Positions 24,857 through 36,071 of a DNA stretch of 64,000 nt are shown one piece after another (positions within the stretch are counted from its first letter, which is position 1; every line of letters starts with the position of its first letter). The notes under the pieces were generated by a model. It was not told the origin of the DNA. It saw only the letters and a list, made by a program, of their open reading frames with translations, and did no database searches. Both the position numbers and the translations under genes were made by a program. The stretch comes from Amphiura filiformis (lineage: Eukaryota; Echinodermata; Ophiuroidea; Amphilepidida; Amphiuridae): contig NC_092644.1 of NCBI RefSeq assembly GCF_039555335.1, forward strand, positions 50,171,281 through 50,235,280, read 5' to 3'.

Positions 24857-25155
24857 TTAGCTCATCCATTGGGAACGCATACTGTATGTGATGCTGAGCG
24901 CGTAGTCAGGATGCTGGGCGTGGCCCATTGGGGGAGCTGGCAACCGATAGTCGTAATGGCGGCCTCCATGCGTGTACCGGTGTGCTGGAGTGGAGCCAAA
25001 TCAATGAGGCAAGGGGTTGTATGGGTTATAATGTGTTGGAATTGAGGCATAAACACCATATGGTGCATATGATGGCATGGGTTGATATATTGTTGTGTCG
25101 GGTATCATACCTCCTGGTTATTGACCTGGTAGAGGTGGATTCTGATATGGCATAC
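24857..25155 (-). pseudogene. Decayed coding continuation of P2 (gene 1)
   Basis: Past the P2 donor the same reading frame still encodes a compositionally matching P/Y/G-rich peptide (YQNPPLPGQ, YQPMPSYAPYGVYA, HYNPYNP), ending at TAA 24857-24859. Two in-frame stops (25118-25120 and 25001-25003) interrupt it. It reads as former exon sequence now left in the intron. Confidence 0.55.
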
Positions 25156-25341
25156 CTGCATTTGGTGGTGGTGCTTGACCCCCATATGGAGGATAGTATC
25201 CTGGTCCTGAGGCAGGTGGGGCTGAAGTCGGAGGTGGTGGCGGTGCTGAACTAGAGAACAGTGCTGGTGAGGCTGATGGTGCTGAACTCACAGCGGCACT
25301 TGGTTGAGATCTCTGTGGAAATGTCGACCTTGCAGGTGGAA
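25156..25341 (-). CDS. NLR gene 1, short proline-rich exon P2
   Basis: This 186-bp exon is phase 1 on both sides. The acceptor (TTTTTAATACAG) lies just above 25341 and the donor AATGCAG/GTATGC at 25156. It encodes 62 residues: VPPAR, a Ser/Ala/Pro stretch (QPSAAVSSAPSAS), then one PGYYPPYGGQAPPPNA unit. It is the single-repeat relative of P1. Low complexity predicts an intrinsically disordered linker; no family could be named. Splicing to the Death exon (12467) is inferred from phase and strand, across a 12.7-kb intron filled mostly by the 10-kb element. An independent proline-rich gene remains possible. Confidence 0.6.
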
Positions 25342-26500
25342 CTGTATTAAAAAGGGGAAAAACAAGATACATGTGTCAAATTGTGGCAAGATACTGAGTG
25401 GTGATATGTTTATCCACCGGTTTACTTAAAGTATAAAACAAGTCTTTGAAGGTCTCCACTCCACACAGCTCTTTGCTGTTGCATGTGCTTTTTCCAGTGG
25501 ATGATGTACAGTGTCATCGCCACGATATCTTCATGGCAGAAATCGCCATGGTAGGTTGAATCCACAGCCACGCATGGCCATTTTGTTCCGACCTTTAGGA
25601 CGCATTATGAGCCGAGGGACATCCCGACTAAGGCTACTGTCAATACCTCGGTAATTGACTTCTCTAGTGTGTAAGTGAGCTTGTATACGCCATGTGAGTG
25701 AGTGCTCACACTACGCTGTGTGTGACCTCTGTGTGGGGGTGAACATGTATACGCCATGTGAGTGAGTGCTCACATCAGAATATCAGAATATTTTTGTCAG
25801 TTTATAAGTTCAAGACGCACGCTTCTTTCTCAAGATGCAAGCTAACGACTATCATATCCGTTGAACATATATGTTCAAGTGCAAGGAATTAGATCTGGTT
25901 TCTTTATACGAAATCATTTACGGGAGATATTCATCATTTTCTATCCCGGTATCCAAAGATTTATCGTCTGAATATCAATCGTGCATAGCACATTCGTGTA
26001 TCGATCCCGGGTATTCATTTCAGTGTCTCTGGCTGTATAATGTAATTATTAACCGGGCGATGTCGGTGTGTGATGTGCACTGCCTGAGGGAACAAACCAA
26101 AAGATCGATGACATCCTATAAATGTAACTGGTTTCGTTTATCGGCCGACGCCCTCCCTCCCTGCCAGAAACGTATTCTTGAAATGTTGAAAATTTTGGGT
26201 TTTGTATTTAAAGGTATATATAGTTCTAAACAGGGTATATAATCATTGGGTTACCCCTAATATCGTTTTGGATGGGGAAATAAATTAAGGCATGCCTGCT
26301 CATTTCCTAACACTTTCTCAAACTATGCATCACTGAACAGAAACATAATATAAAAAGGACTGTAAGTTGTGCAACAATAAAGTTCTTTAAGTAATGCAAA
26401 CACCTGAACCCAGGCTCTGGACAGTTTAAAGTTGTCACTTTCAAAGTTTCTCAAGAACATTGCCCAATCTGTAGCTAGTCCTAGTCGTGATAGCTAGTAA
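25342..26500. other. Intron between P1 and P2 of gene 1, unassigned
   Basis: 25342-25510 matches intron sequence beside the other P exons, so the duplicated unit includes flanking intron. A 28-bp word (GTATACGCCATGTGAGTGAG and on) occurs twice, at about 25684 and 25748. A 123-codon plus frame at 25871-26242 has ordinary composition but no recognisable domain; I do not call it a gene. Confidence 0.45.
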
Positions 26501-26515
26501 GGCTACCATAGTATA

Positions 26516-26680
26516 CAAATATTGACTGCTATGAGGGGCACAGTTAAAATTATTGGCCCTCGGTGATGTCAAAACCATGACTATGCCCGAAGCGAAGCTG
26601 AGGGCATAGTCATGGTTTTGACATCACCGAGGGCCAATAATTTTAAACTGTGCCCCGAATATATAACAGTCAATATTTGT
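26516..26680. repeat. Near-perfect palindrome with 54-bp stem
   Basis: 26535-26588 (from GGGGCACAGTT) pairs with 26602-26656 with a single one-base indel around a 13-nt loop (GAAGCGAAGCTGA). CAAATATTGACTG / CAGTCAATATTTG add an outer inverted pair at 26516 and 26668. The arms are almost undiverged, suggesting recent origin. Confidence 0.92.
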
Positions 26681-27275
26681 TTATATACCGAATAATATAG
26701 ATTCTTCTCATTTGATTGGTTAAAAGATTTCCTGACTGACAAGGCCTACAAGCTTTGTAACTGCATAGGCCTTAGGCTTAAATGCACACAGTGCATGCAA
26801 GACAAGGGTGCAGAATTTGGACCGATATCTACCGATTTCATATCTAAAACAACCCTACCGTTTCTGTGCTAACATCACACACTGCCGAGTCTCCAGGTCG
26901 TAGTAATTTGTCTAAAAAGTGACATTTGGCAGGTATAAATCCTTGACATGTAACAGAATGTAAACAATCACTGCACTCACGGCGGCCGGTGAAAGATCGT
27001 CGTCGTCAAGGAGAGGTCAAATTCATTGCGAACTGTGACCGCGATAGTCTCAACACTCGTAATCAACGCCGGCCGTATAGTGGGTGCGCAATGTATACGA
27101 GCGATCTGTGTATTCGGGGTTGCGAATATCCAATTATTTTCCGGGCATAGAATCAACTGTGCCCGGGGCACAGTTGTTGTATGACGTCATCTTGATAGAA
27201 AAAGGGGCACAGCTATTTTAATGACTCCACTTTTAACCAATCAGATGAGAGGAATCTATATATGAGGTATATAAT
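26681..27275. mobile_element. TIR element adjoining the palindrome
   Basis: TATATACCGAATAATATAGA at about 26682 returns inverted at about 27255-27275. Arms are about 45 bp, including an ATTGGTTAAAAG / CTTTTAACCAAT pair. The interior has more GGGCACAG words like those in the palindrome. Possibly one composite element spans 26516-27275. Confidence 0.55.
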
Positions 27276-27681
27276 TGATAATGATCCATACCATGCCCGG
27301 TTCCTTCTTTTTCAAAAAAGCCGATCATTGTTTTCACTTGTATGGCTTAGTAAGTTCAGTTGAAGTATGCAAATGACAGGCAACTGATATTTGGTGTTGC
27401 ATGATGACTGATTGCAACAAGATTGCAGAGGAATTTTAATTCCTCTGCAATTTAAAAAGTTTTGGGTGATGCTAAGTCGAAGTAGCCATCGCATATAATT
27501 GCATATGCCCCTATATGTATGCATAAATGTACATCAACTGATACAAACCATGTAAAATGTTTAATTTTTGCAATATATTAGTATATTGATATGCTTGTTC
27601 TTGATAAAATAAATCAACATTTTGAAGCGGAAAAGCTAACAAATATATAATGACTGTTGTTGTGGGTAGGGGCCCAGAGGG
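27276..27681. other. Intronic spacer
   Basis: Nothing recognisable. Confidence 0.5.
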
Positions 27682-27689
27682 GTTCCCAT

Positions 27690-28065
27690 CCGGGGGGGCA
27701 CTCAACTTAAATTTTGGTAGGGGTGTGCGGCGCAGAGCGCCGAACTTTGGGAACAAGGAACTGATTTTTGGGCAAAATAGGGGCTTGATGAACTGAAATT
27801 TCAAGATTTTTGTGGGGGTCTGTGAACTAAAATCGGCCAAATTATAGGCTTTGGAGCTAAATTTGGGCCAAATTAAAGGCTTTTTAGCTAAAAAATTGTT
27901 TTTTCCAAATTTGAGCTCAAGAGCTAAAATTTTTAGAGTTTGAGGCTCAATGAACTGGAGCATGATGCAAATGTGGGTCTTAAGGAACTGACGGAGAGCC
28001 TGAAAAAGGGACCCTTGACCGCCGCACATACCCATACCACCTTTACATGTGAGTGAGCCCCCCGG
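27690..28065. mobile_element. 376-bp MITE
   Basis: The ends are CCGGGGGGGCACTCA and its complement, with flanking duplicated GTTCCCAT (8-10 bp, 27682-27689 and 28068-28075). The matching position downstream of gene 2 P2 (about 58178) has the uninterrupted GGGTTCCCATATGGG, which serves as the empty site. Confidence 0.82.
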
Positions 28066-28163
28066 GGGTTCCCATATGGGTTATAATGTGCTGGCACTGG
28101 GGCATAACCACCATATGGTACATTGCCCGGCCCCTGGTAGAGATGGATTCTGATACAACATAC
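28066..28163 (-). pseudogene. Decayed coding continuation of P1 (gene 1)
   Basis: Beyond the donor, frames encode YQNPSLPG and, shifted, NVPYGGYAPVPAHYNPYGNP, similar to the sequence past P2. A frame break separates them and the MITE 27690-28065 cuts the rest. Confidence 0.5.
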
Positions 28164-29136
28164 CTGCATTGGGTGGTGGTGCCTGACCCCCATATGGAGG
28201 ATAGTATCCAGGTCCTGAGGCAGAGAGTGCTGAAGTCGGGAGTGGTGCTTGGCCCCCATATGGAGGGTAGTATCCAGGTCCTGAGGCAGGTAGTGCTGAA
28301 GTTGGGGGTGGTGCTTGGCCCCCATATGGAGGGTAGTATCCAGGTCCTGAGGCAGGTGGTGCTGAAGTTGGGGGTGGTGCTTGGCCCCTATATGGAGGAT
28401 AGTATCCAGATCCTGAGGCAGAGAGTGCAGAAGTCGGGGGTGGTGCTTGACCCCCATATGGAGGATAGTATCCAGGTCCTGAGGCAGGTGGTGTTGAAGT
28501 CGGGGGGTGGTGATTGGCCCCTATATGGAGGATAGTATCCAGGTCCTGAGGCAGGTGGTGTTGAAGTCGGGGGTGGTGCTTGGCCCCTATATGGAGGATA
28601 GTATCCAGGTCCTGAGGCAGAGAGTGCAGAAGTCAGGGGTGGTGCTTGACCCCCATATGGAGGATAGTATCCAGGTCCTGAGGCAGAGAGTGCAGAAGTC
28701 GGGGGTGGTGCTTGGCCCCCATATGGAGGATAGTATCCAGGTCCTGAGGCAGAAAGTGCTGAAGTCGGGGGTGGTGCTTGACCCCTATATGGAGGATAGT
28801 ATCCAGGTCCTGAGGCAGAGAGTGCAGAAGTCGGGGGTGGTGCTTGACCCCCATATGGAGGATAGTATCCAGGTCTTGAGGCAGAAAGTGCTGAAGTCAT
28901 GGGTGGTGCTTGACTCCCATATTGAGGATAGTATCCAGGTACTGAGGCAGAGAGCGCTGAAGTCGGGGGTGGTGCTTGACCTCCATATGGAGGATAGTAT
29001 CCAGGTCCTGAGGCAAGAGGTGCTGAAGTCTGGGGTGGTGCTGAACTAGAGGGCAGTGCTGAAGAGGCTGATGGTGCTGAACTCACAGCAGCACTTGGTT
29101 GAGATCTCCAAGGAAGTGGCAATCTTGCACATAGAA
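28164..29136 (-). CDS. NLR gene 1, long proline-rich repeat exon P1
   Basis: It encodes about 13 tandem copies of a 22-residue unit (PGYYPPYGGQAPPP plus TSALSAS-type linker; 66-bp period) after a Ser/Ala/Pro lead. Acceptor ACTATACAG and donor AATGCAG/GTATGT match the other P exons. Length is 973 bp, one more than a multiple of three: a G run at 28502-28507 has six Gs where neighbouring repeats have five, and the frame shifts there. This is either a homopolymer sequencing error or a real disabling lesion. The protein segment is expected to be disordered. Membership of the NLR transcript is inferred from strand, order, phase and the matching layout at gene 2. Confidence 0.6.
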
Positions 29137-29548
29137 CTGTATAGTAAAGAAAGGGCAAAAACAAGATACATGTGTCAAATTGTGGCAAGATACTGAGTGG
29201 TGATATGTTTATCCACTGGTTTACTTCAAAGTAAAACAAGTCTTGGAAGGTCTCCACACAGCTCTTTGTTGTTGATGTGTTTTTCTAGTGGATGATGTAC
29301 ACTCCTCTGAGCATTCTGGTGTAACAGCGATCCAGACTTCACATTTTGTAGGCTAAAAAAAATGACACTGGCAAAATTTAGGCAATTTTCAAAAAATAAA
29401 GATTTGGATCATTGGCTACACTGATTATGATAATTACTTATCCAGTGGTTCAGAAAATTCTGAAGGGTTGTCAGCTTGTAACAAACTATGTAGAACAACA
29501 TATAAAACTAAATAAAACAATGTACAAAAATGAACAAAATTAATGTTT
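29137..29548. other. Upstream flank of P1, conserved in gene 2
   Basis: Matches 60267-61000 beside gene 2 P1, and its first 150 bp also match the flanks of both P2 exons. It contains no start exon that I can see. Confidence 0.65.
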
Positions 29549-31125
29549 TTAAGGTTGGTCTGAACCCTGGAATTATGAAAACTTTCGGGCCTCATAACTG
29601 CTAAATTATTAGTCTAAAGAATATAAAAGTATACATTTTTAGAATGGAAATGACTTGCTGAATTCATCTGTGAGGTCCAATTTGGGCCAAAATGCTCATT
29701 TTTGGAGAAAATCCCAAAAAACTTTTTTTTTGGCCCAAATTTTTTCGTGCAACGTAACAAAAAAATTGTTTGGCCAAAAAAATTTTTTTATTAATTTTTA
29801 AAAACTACAACCATGGCCAAAATGTGTTGCGACACTTATGGAAAACGTACACTATATTATGACCTTATTTCCGTTATTATTAACGTGATAAAGTGGAGGT
29901 TTCTTTGGTGTCAAGCCTAAACCCTTTCCTAACACCCCAACCCTCCCCCTTCCCCACCAATCAATGTTGGGTGCCACAAGGCTTCTGTGACCAAAAAAGT
30001 CGGATTCAACATTGATCAGGGGAGTGGGGGCTTACATTACCCTATCAAACCGTCCCAACACTAGCATTGTCTCTAAGGTACAAAAAATCAAATTTGAAAA
30101 TGTGTGTTTTGGCCCATATCTCCTCAACCATAGCTTGGATTTTCATTAAATTTTACATTTACGGAGAAACTATTGCATTTTCCTCACGTGATTTAGGGAT
30201 ACGGTCACGTTTTATACGCAATATCATGTATTTTACAGTGCGTTCTGAACATTATTAGCCTATGCGAACTACGTATTTTGCTTAAAATGATGTTTTATTT
30301 TGAAAGAGTAGTGATTTATTCGCCAGAAATACATGATATTTGTTGACAGGAATTGATTGAAGTCTTTTAAAAGAGTGATTTGGAAAAAAAATACTTAAAA
30401 TTAAAAAAAGCTAATTTTTAGACAAAATAAATTTTTTTTAAAGTCATTTTCATCGTTTGCATCAAAAACGTATGTGGTATTTGCAACGAGTAAATCGTGT
30501 AAATATAATCATAGTCTTCAGGAGTGGGCCTAAATTACATTTTATGACTAAAATTTATTAAAGCGCTTTCAAAGAAACTTGCATATAAAAAATAACATAG
30601 CACAAAAAAAGTAATTATCATAATATTACACATAATTTCTAAATCAGAATTTCATCATCTTCAGAAGATAGCAAACATCATTGAATATTCACCTTCATAT
30701 CCTATTAGACTAGTCGACTTTCTGTTGAGTAATAGAAGTCTTAGGTGCGTTTTTTTAAAGTTAAAAACAGTCTCTATGTTTTTTTAAAGTCAATTGGGGT
30801 AGGCTGAATCCAACAAACGTGGATACCATAAACAATTATAATGTTTTGACATTATAATTTGAATAAAAACAAAATAACCGCCAAAATCATCAAATTAGTA
30901 TTTAAAACTCTGATAACTTTGGTAGTCAATTTATTTGATGCAAATTAGCAGGTCAAAGCATATAAATTATTTTTGGTATCTGTGATTCATGAACTCAGCA
31001 TACCCAAACTGACTTAAAAGTCATAGATACCACTTTAAACAAAGATGTGCCTTGATGCCTTATGCCCCTTTCCAAGAAATTTGACTAGTCTATTACAGGC
31101 ACATATAGGCACACCTTTTGGATCC

Positions 31126-31126
31126 A

Positions 31127-31170
<44 letters not shown>

Positions 31171-31262
31171 CATCATCATCATCATCATCATCAGCTTCAG
31201 CATCATCATCATCATCATCATCATCTTCATCATCATCTCATCATCATCAGCTTCAGCATCAT
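31126..31262 (+). repeat. (GAT)n/(CAT)n self-complementary microsatellite, unit 1
   Basis: A run of GAT triplets is followed directly by ATC/CAT triplets, so the tract can fold on itself. It yields poly-Asp/poly-His or poly-Met/poly-Ile frames that are not genes. Confidence 0.95.
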
Positions 31263-31689
31263 CAAGACCTAATAATTATATTTATTTCCTTATTAAACAT
31301 ATTTATAACTCGCGTATACCATTATGCGCAAAGCCGAAACCCTAATGCACGGCATAGGTCATTTAGATAATACAATGCCTCAGTGAACCGTTCAATAATT
31401 CGATTCATCATTGACATTTGTACACGGAAGGTGATTTCGGGTCACGGTATGCAGGCTATAATAAAAGAGAATCACTACTATCTCTTTATTTAGATTACGA
31501 GTGCATACCGTAGGTTTCAGACTTTCTTACACTTTTAGAATATATTTTCTTCAAAAAGGCCTTGAATACCGTTCTTCTATAGCCAATAAGACAATTTTCA
31601 TGTCCTAAAAGCAGCGGGTTAGTTTAAACACTTTTATTAACTTCGCAATAGCTTTTATGCCCCAAAATACTTCGTAATGTTACTTGAAC

Positions 31690-31763
31690 CTTATTAGCTC
31701 AGTTGATAAGGCGTCTGTCTTATGCTCAAAAAGTCTGAGTTCGATTCCTAACGATTTAAATTT
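31690..31763 (+). pseudogene. tRNA-like sequence, unit 1
   Basis: TTAGCTCAGTTGATAAGGC resembles an A box and GAGTTCGATTCC a B box, with CTTATGC at the anticodon-loop position. Acceptor and D stems do not pair well, so this is a decayed tRNA or SINE head. A second B-box-like GGGTTCGATTCC lies near 32018. Confidence 0.45.
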
Positions 31764-33687
31764 TTTTTCTTTTTTTAAAATTTTTTTTTGCTTTCTTATT
31801 AAAATTACCAATTTCTCACTTTTCTATTGAAATGAAAATATGTAGGATTCTTATTTTCATAAATAACATCACAAATAAAAGCAGAGTATCAACTGAGCTA
31901 ACACACAGTACTTTTTCATCCATTATTGTATGTAATCGAAATTAATGCTAACAAGTTGATTTACTCCGTTGCTTCATTTGTGGTAGACTGCGGTAAATTG
32001 GGAAAACAAGTGTGCATGGGTTCGATTCCTTTATTTGTTTTTGATCACGAGATGTTGTGATAACTTTTATTTTCTTCTATAGCTGTAATGTAACATTTTA
32101 ATTGGTGGAAACAATAATTTTCCATTTTAAAACCCAAGTTTTTGACAGTTAAAGTGACGAATAGTGAACTTAGACAGGGCCAAAATATCGCTTTAAGACA
32201 TTTTAAGTGACCAGTCCCTAAATTTAAAATGTAGCCATCTAAAAATTTTTTGGTAAAGCCAAATGATAAGATCTCTAACTGCTCCAAATTTGGTGTCAAT
32301 ATCACATTTACTTTTTGAGTTATAAGCAAAAAACTGAAATTAGATGATTTTTTTTCAACTTTTCAAATACAACCATGGCCAAAATGTGTTGGGACACTTA
32401 TGGAAAACGTACCCTATATTATGACCTTATTTCCGTTATTATTAACGTGATAAAGTGGAGGTTTCTTTGGTGTCAAGCCTAAACCCTTTCCTAACACCCC
32501 AACCCTCCCCCTTCCCCACCAATCAATGTTGGGTGCCACAAGGCTTCTGTGACCAAAAAAGTCGGATTCAACATTGATCAGGGGGAGTGGGGGGCTTATT
32601 TACATTACCCTATCAAACCGTCCCAACACTAGCATTGTCTCTAAGGTACAAAAAATCAAATTTGAAAATGTGTGTTTTGGCCCATATCTCCTCAACCATA
32701 GCTTGGATTTTCATTAAATTTTACATTTACGGAGAAACTATTGCATTTTCCTCACGTGATTTAGGGATACGGTCACGTTTTATACGCAATATCATGTATT
32801 TTACAGTGCGTTCTGAACATTATTAGCCTATGCGAACTACGTATTTTGCTTAAAATGATGTTTTATTTTGAAAGAGTAGTGATTTATTCGCCAGAAATAC
32901 ATGATATTTGTTGACAGGAATTGATTGAAGTCTTTTAAAAGAGTGATTTTGGAAAAAAAATACTTAAAATTAAAAAAAAGCTAATTTTTAGACAAAAAAA
33001 ACCAAAATCATTTTCATCGTTTGCATCAAAAACGTATGTGGTATTTGCAACGAGTAAATCGTGTAAATATAATCATAGTCTTCAGGAGTGGGCCTAAATT
33101 ACATTTTATGACTAAAATTTATTAAAGCGCTTTCAAAGAAACTTGCATATAAAAAATAACATAGCACAAAAAAAGTAATTATCATAATATTACACATAAT
33201 TTCTAAATCAGAATTTCATCATCTTCAGAAGATAGCAAACATCATTGAATATTCACCTTCATATCCTATTAGACTAGTCGACTTTCTGTTGAGTAATAGA
33301 AGTCTTAGGTGCGTTTTTTAAAGTTAAAAACAGTCTCTATGTTTTTTAAAGTCAATTGGGGTAGGCTGAATCCAACAAACGTGGATACCATAAACAATTA
33401 TAATGTTTTGACATTATAATTTGAATAAAAACAAAATAACCGCCAAAATCATCAAATTAGTATTTAAAACTCTGATAACTTTGGTAGTCAATTTATTTGA
33501 TGCAAATTAGCAGGTCAAAGCATATAAATTATTTTTGGTATCTGTGATTCATGAACTCAGCATACCCAAACTGACTTAAAAGTCATAGATACCACTTTAA
33601 ACAAAGATGTGCCTTGATGCCTTATGCCCCTTTCCAAGAAATTTGACTAGTCTATTACAGGCACATATAGGCACACCTTTTGGATCA

Positions 33688-33734
<47 letters not shown>

Positions 33735-33825
33735 CATCATCATCATCATCATCATCAGCTTCAGCATCATCATCATCATCATCATCATCTTCATCATCAT
33801 CTCATCATCATCAGCTTCAGCATCA
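33688..33825 (+). repeat. (GAT)n/(CAT)n microsatellite, unit 2
   Basis: Second copy of the tract at 31126. It differs by triplet number and by one base just before it (GGATCAATG against GGATCCAATG). Confidence 0.95.
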
Positions 33826-34251
33826 TCAAGACCTAATAATTATATTTATTTCCTTATTAAACATATTTATAACTCGCGTATACCATTATGCGCAAAGCCG
33901 AAACCCTAATGCACGGCATAGGTCATTTAGATAATACAATGCCTCAGTGAACCGTTCAATAATTCGATTCATCATTGACATTTGTACACGGAAGGTGATT
34001 TCGGGTCACGGTATGCAGGCTATAATAAAAGAGAATCACTACTATCTCTTTATTTAGATTACGAGTGCATACCGTAGGTTTCAGACTTTCTTACACTTTT
34101 AGAATATATTTTCTTCAAAAAGGCCTTGAATACCGTTCTTCTATAGCCAATAAGACAATTTTCATGTCCTAAAAGCAGCGGGTTAGTTTAAACACTTTTA
34201 TTAACTTCGCAATAGCTTTTATGCCCCAAAATACTTCGTAATGTTACTTGA

Positions 34252-34325
34252 ACCTTATTAGCTCAGTTGATAAGGCGTCTGTCTTATGCTCAAAAAGTCT
34301 GAGTTCGATTCCTAACGATTTAAAT
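34252..34325 (+). pseudogene. tRNA-like sequence, unit 2
   Basis: Duplicate of 31690-31763 inside the second 2,562-bp unit, unchanged over the A-box and B-box words. Confidence 0.45.
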
Positions 34326-35670
34326 TTTTTTCTTTTTTAAAATTTTTTTTGCTTTCTTATTAAAATTACCAATTTCTCACTTTTCTATTGAAATGAAAAT
34401 ATGTAGGATTCTTATTTTCATAAATAACATCACAAATAAAAGCAGAGTATCAACTGAGCTAACACACAGTACTTTTTCATCCATTATTGTATGTAATCGA
34501 AATTAATGCTAACAAGTTGATTTACTCCGTTGCTTCATTTGTGGTAGACTGCGGTAAATTGGGAAAACAAGTGTGCATGGGTTCGATTCCTTTATTTGTT
34601 TTTTGATCACGAGATGTTGTGATAACTTTTATTTTCTTCTATAGCTGTAATGTAACATTTTAATTGGTGGAAACAATAATTTTCCATTTTAAAACCCAAG
34701 TTTTTGACAGTTAAAGTGACGAATAGTGAACTTAGACAGGGCCAAAATATCGCTTTAAGACATTTTAAGTGACCAGTCCCTAAATTTAAAATGTAGCCAT
34801 CCAAAAAATTTTTGGTAAAGCCAAATGATAAGATCTCTAACTGCTCCAAATTTGGTGTCAATATCATATTTACTTTTTGAGTTATAAGCAAAAAACTGAA
34901 ATTAGATGATTTTTTTTCAACTTTTCAAATACAACCATGGCCAAAATGTGTTTGGACACTTATGGAAAACGTACCCTATATTATGACCTTATTTCCGTTA
35001 TTATTAACGTGATAAAGTGGAGGTTTCTTTGGTGTCAAGCCTAAACCCTTTCCTAACACCCCAACCCTCCCCCTTCCCCACCAATCAATGTTGGGTGCCA
35101 CAAGGCTTCTGTGACCAAAAAAGTCGGATTCAACATTGATCGGGGGGAGTGGGGGGCTTATTTACATTACCCTATCAAACTGTCCCAACACTTATGACCA
35201 GCATTGTAGATAAAAATATCTAGGGACCGTTTTTTCATTTTTTTGAATTTTGACCAACTTCACCAAAAATATTTGAAATTTGGGCGAAAATCAGGCTTTT
35301 AATGGTTTTTTTATGAAAATTGAGCATTTTTTACCATTTTTTGGTGCAAATTTCTCAAAGTTGGTCAAAATTTAAAAAAAATAAAAAAATGGTCCCTAGA
35401 TATTTTTATCTAGTTTTTAAAAATTAATAAAAAAAATTTTTTGGCCAAACAATTTTTTTTGTTACTTTGCACGAAAAAATTTGGGCAAAAAAACCCGTTT
35501 TTTGGGATTTTCTCCAAAAATGAACATTTTGGCCCAAATTGGACCTCACAGATGAATTCAGCAAGTCATTTCCAGTCTAAAAATGTATACTTTTATATTC
35601 TTTAGACTAATAATTTAGCAGTTATGAAGCCCGAAAGTTTCCATAATTCCAGGGTTAAGACCACCCTTAA

Positions 35671-36065
35671 GGAAGAAATTGGCACTAACAAACCACTTCT
35701 GAATGTTTTGTAATTTTTCTAAATGTAGCTTGTTTCTTTGAATTGTTTCCCACTGATTCCAAAACTTACTTTAAAACAAATAGGCCTATGACTTAAAAGG
35801 GCATTTCGTGATCCACAGCCTCATCCCCCCATTTTTCTCAAAGAAAGTTGAGATTTTTATACCACTGGAAACCTCTGGCTACATAATGTTTATGTACCAA
35901 ATATTTCTTGTTGATTAATTCGTTTAGCAAAAATATCGTCAATTTTGAATTTCGTTCTGGTACCACCTAAAAAGGAAGATGCACAAAGCAATTTATTTTT
36001 TCTTCTACGTGGGGGATGTCCTCCCATGGATTTTTTTTTGGGAAATGCCCCCCTGTCTCCCCGCT
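35671..36065. other. Resumed gene 1 upstream flank, then unassigned repeat-like DNA
   Basis: 35671-35790 continues the homology to 61000-61130 beyond gene 2. From about 35800 (GGGCATTTCGTGATCCACAG) the sequence has a MITE-like look, but no inverted partner was found. Nothing else is recognisable. Confidence 0.5.
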
Positions 36066-36071
36066 TAACTA

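Larger units (their letters stand above)
29811..35195 (+). repeat. 2,562-bp tandem duplication plus partial third unit
   Basis: CCATGGCCAAAATGTGTT starts at 29811, 32373 and 34935, exactly 2,562 bp apart. Units one and two are nearly identical throughout; the third stops after about 260 bp. Differences are mostly length changes in T runs, so the duplication is young or the assembly should be checked here. Confidence 0.93.
29553..35666. mobile_element. 6,114-bp TTAA-flanked TIR element
   Basis: The ends are about 250-bp inverted repeats beginning GG(T/G)TGGTCT(G/T)AACCC, roughly 93% alike by eye. TTAA lies on both sides (29549-29552 and 35667-35670). The homologous site beyond gene 2 (about 60997, GTGGTTTTAAGGAAGAAATT) is uninterrupted. 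TTAA targets are used by piggyBac and Kolobok; GG-starting termini favour Kolobok. No transposase frame; the inside is a 2.56-kb tandem duplication. Confidence 0.85.

Noticed and set aside
25871-26242. 123-codon plus frame as a small gene.
   Set aside because: No recognisable domain, no promoter or splice context, and it lies in a repeat-laden intron.
28053-29049. Plus-strand frames rich in EDSIQVLRQ repeats (also 59565-60086).
   Set aside because: They are antisense shadows of the 66-bp proline-rich repeats on the minus strand.
31045-31345. Poly-Asp/poly-His and poly-Met/poly-Ile reading frames (also 33597-33909 and 50679-50991).
   Set aside because: They are translations of triplet microsatellites.
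31690-31763. Functional tRNA gene.
   Set aside because: A- and B-box-like words are present but acceptor and D stems do not pair, so it was kept only as tRNA-like.
29811-35195. The ~240-bp repeated block with TGTTGGGAC...GTCCCAACA ends as LTRs.
   Set aside because: Three copies sit in a 2,562-bp tandem array, the flanking words do not match as target duplications, and no primer-binding site or gag-pol coding is present.
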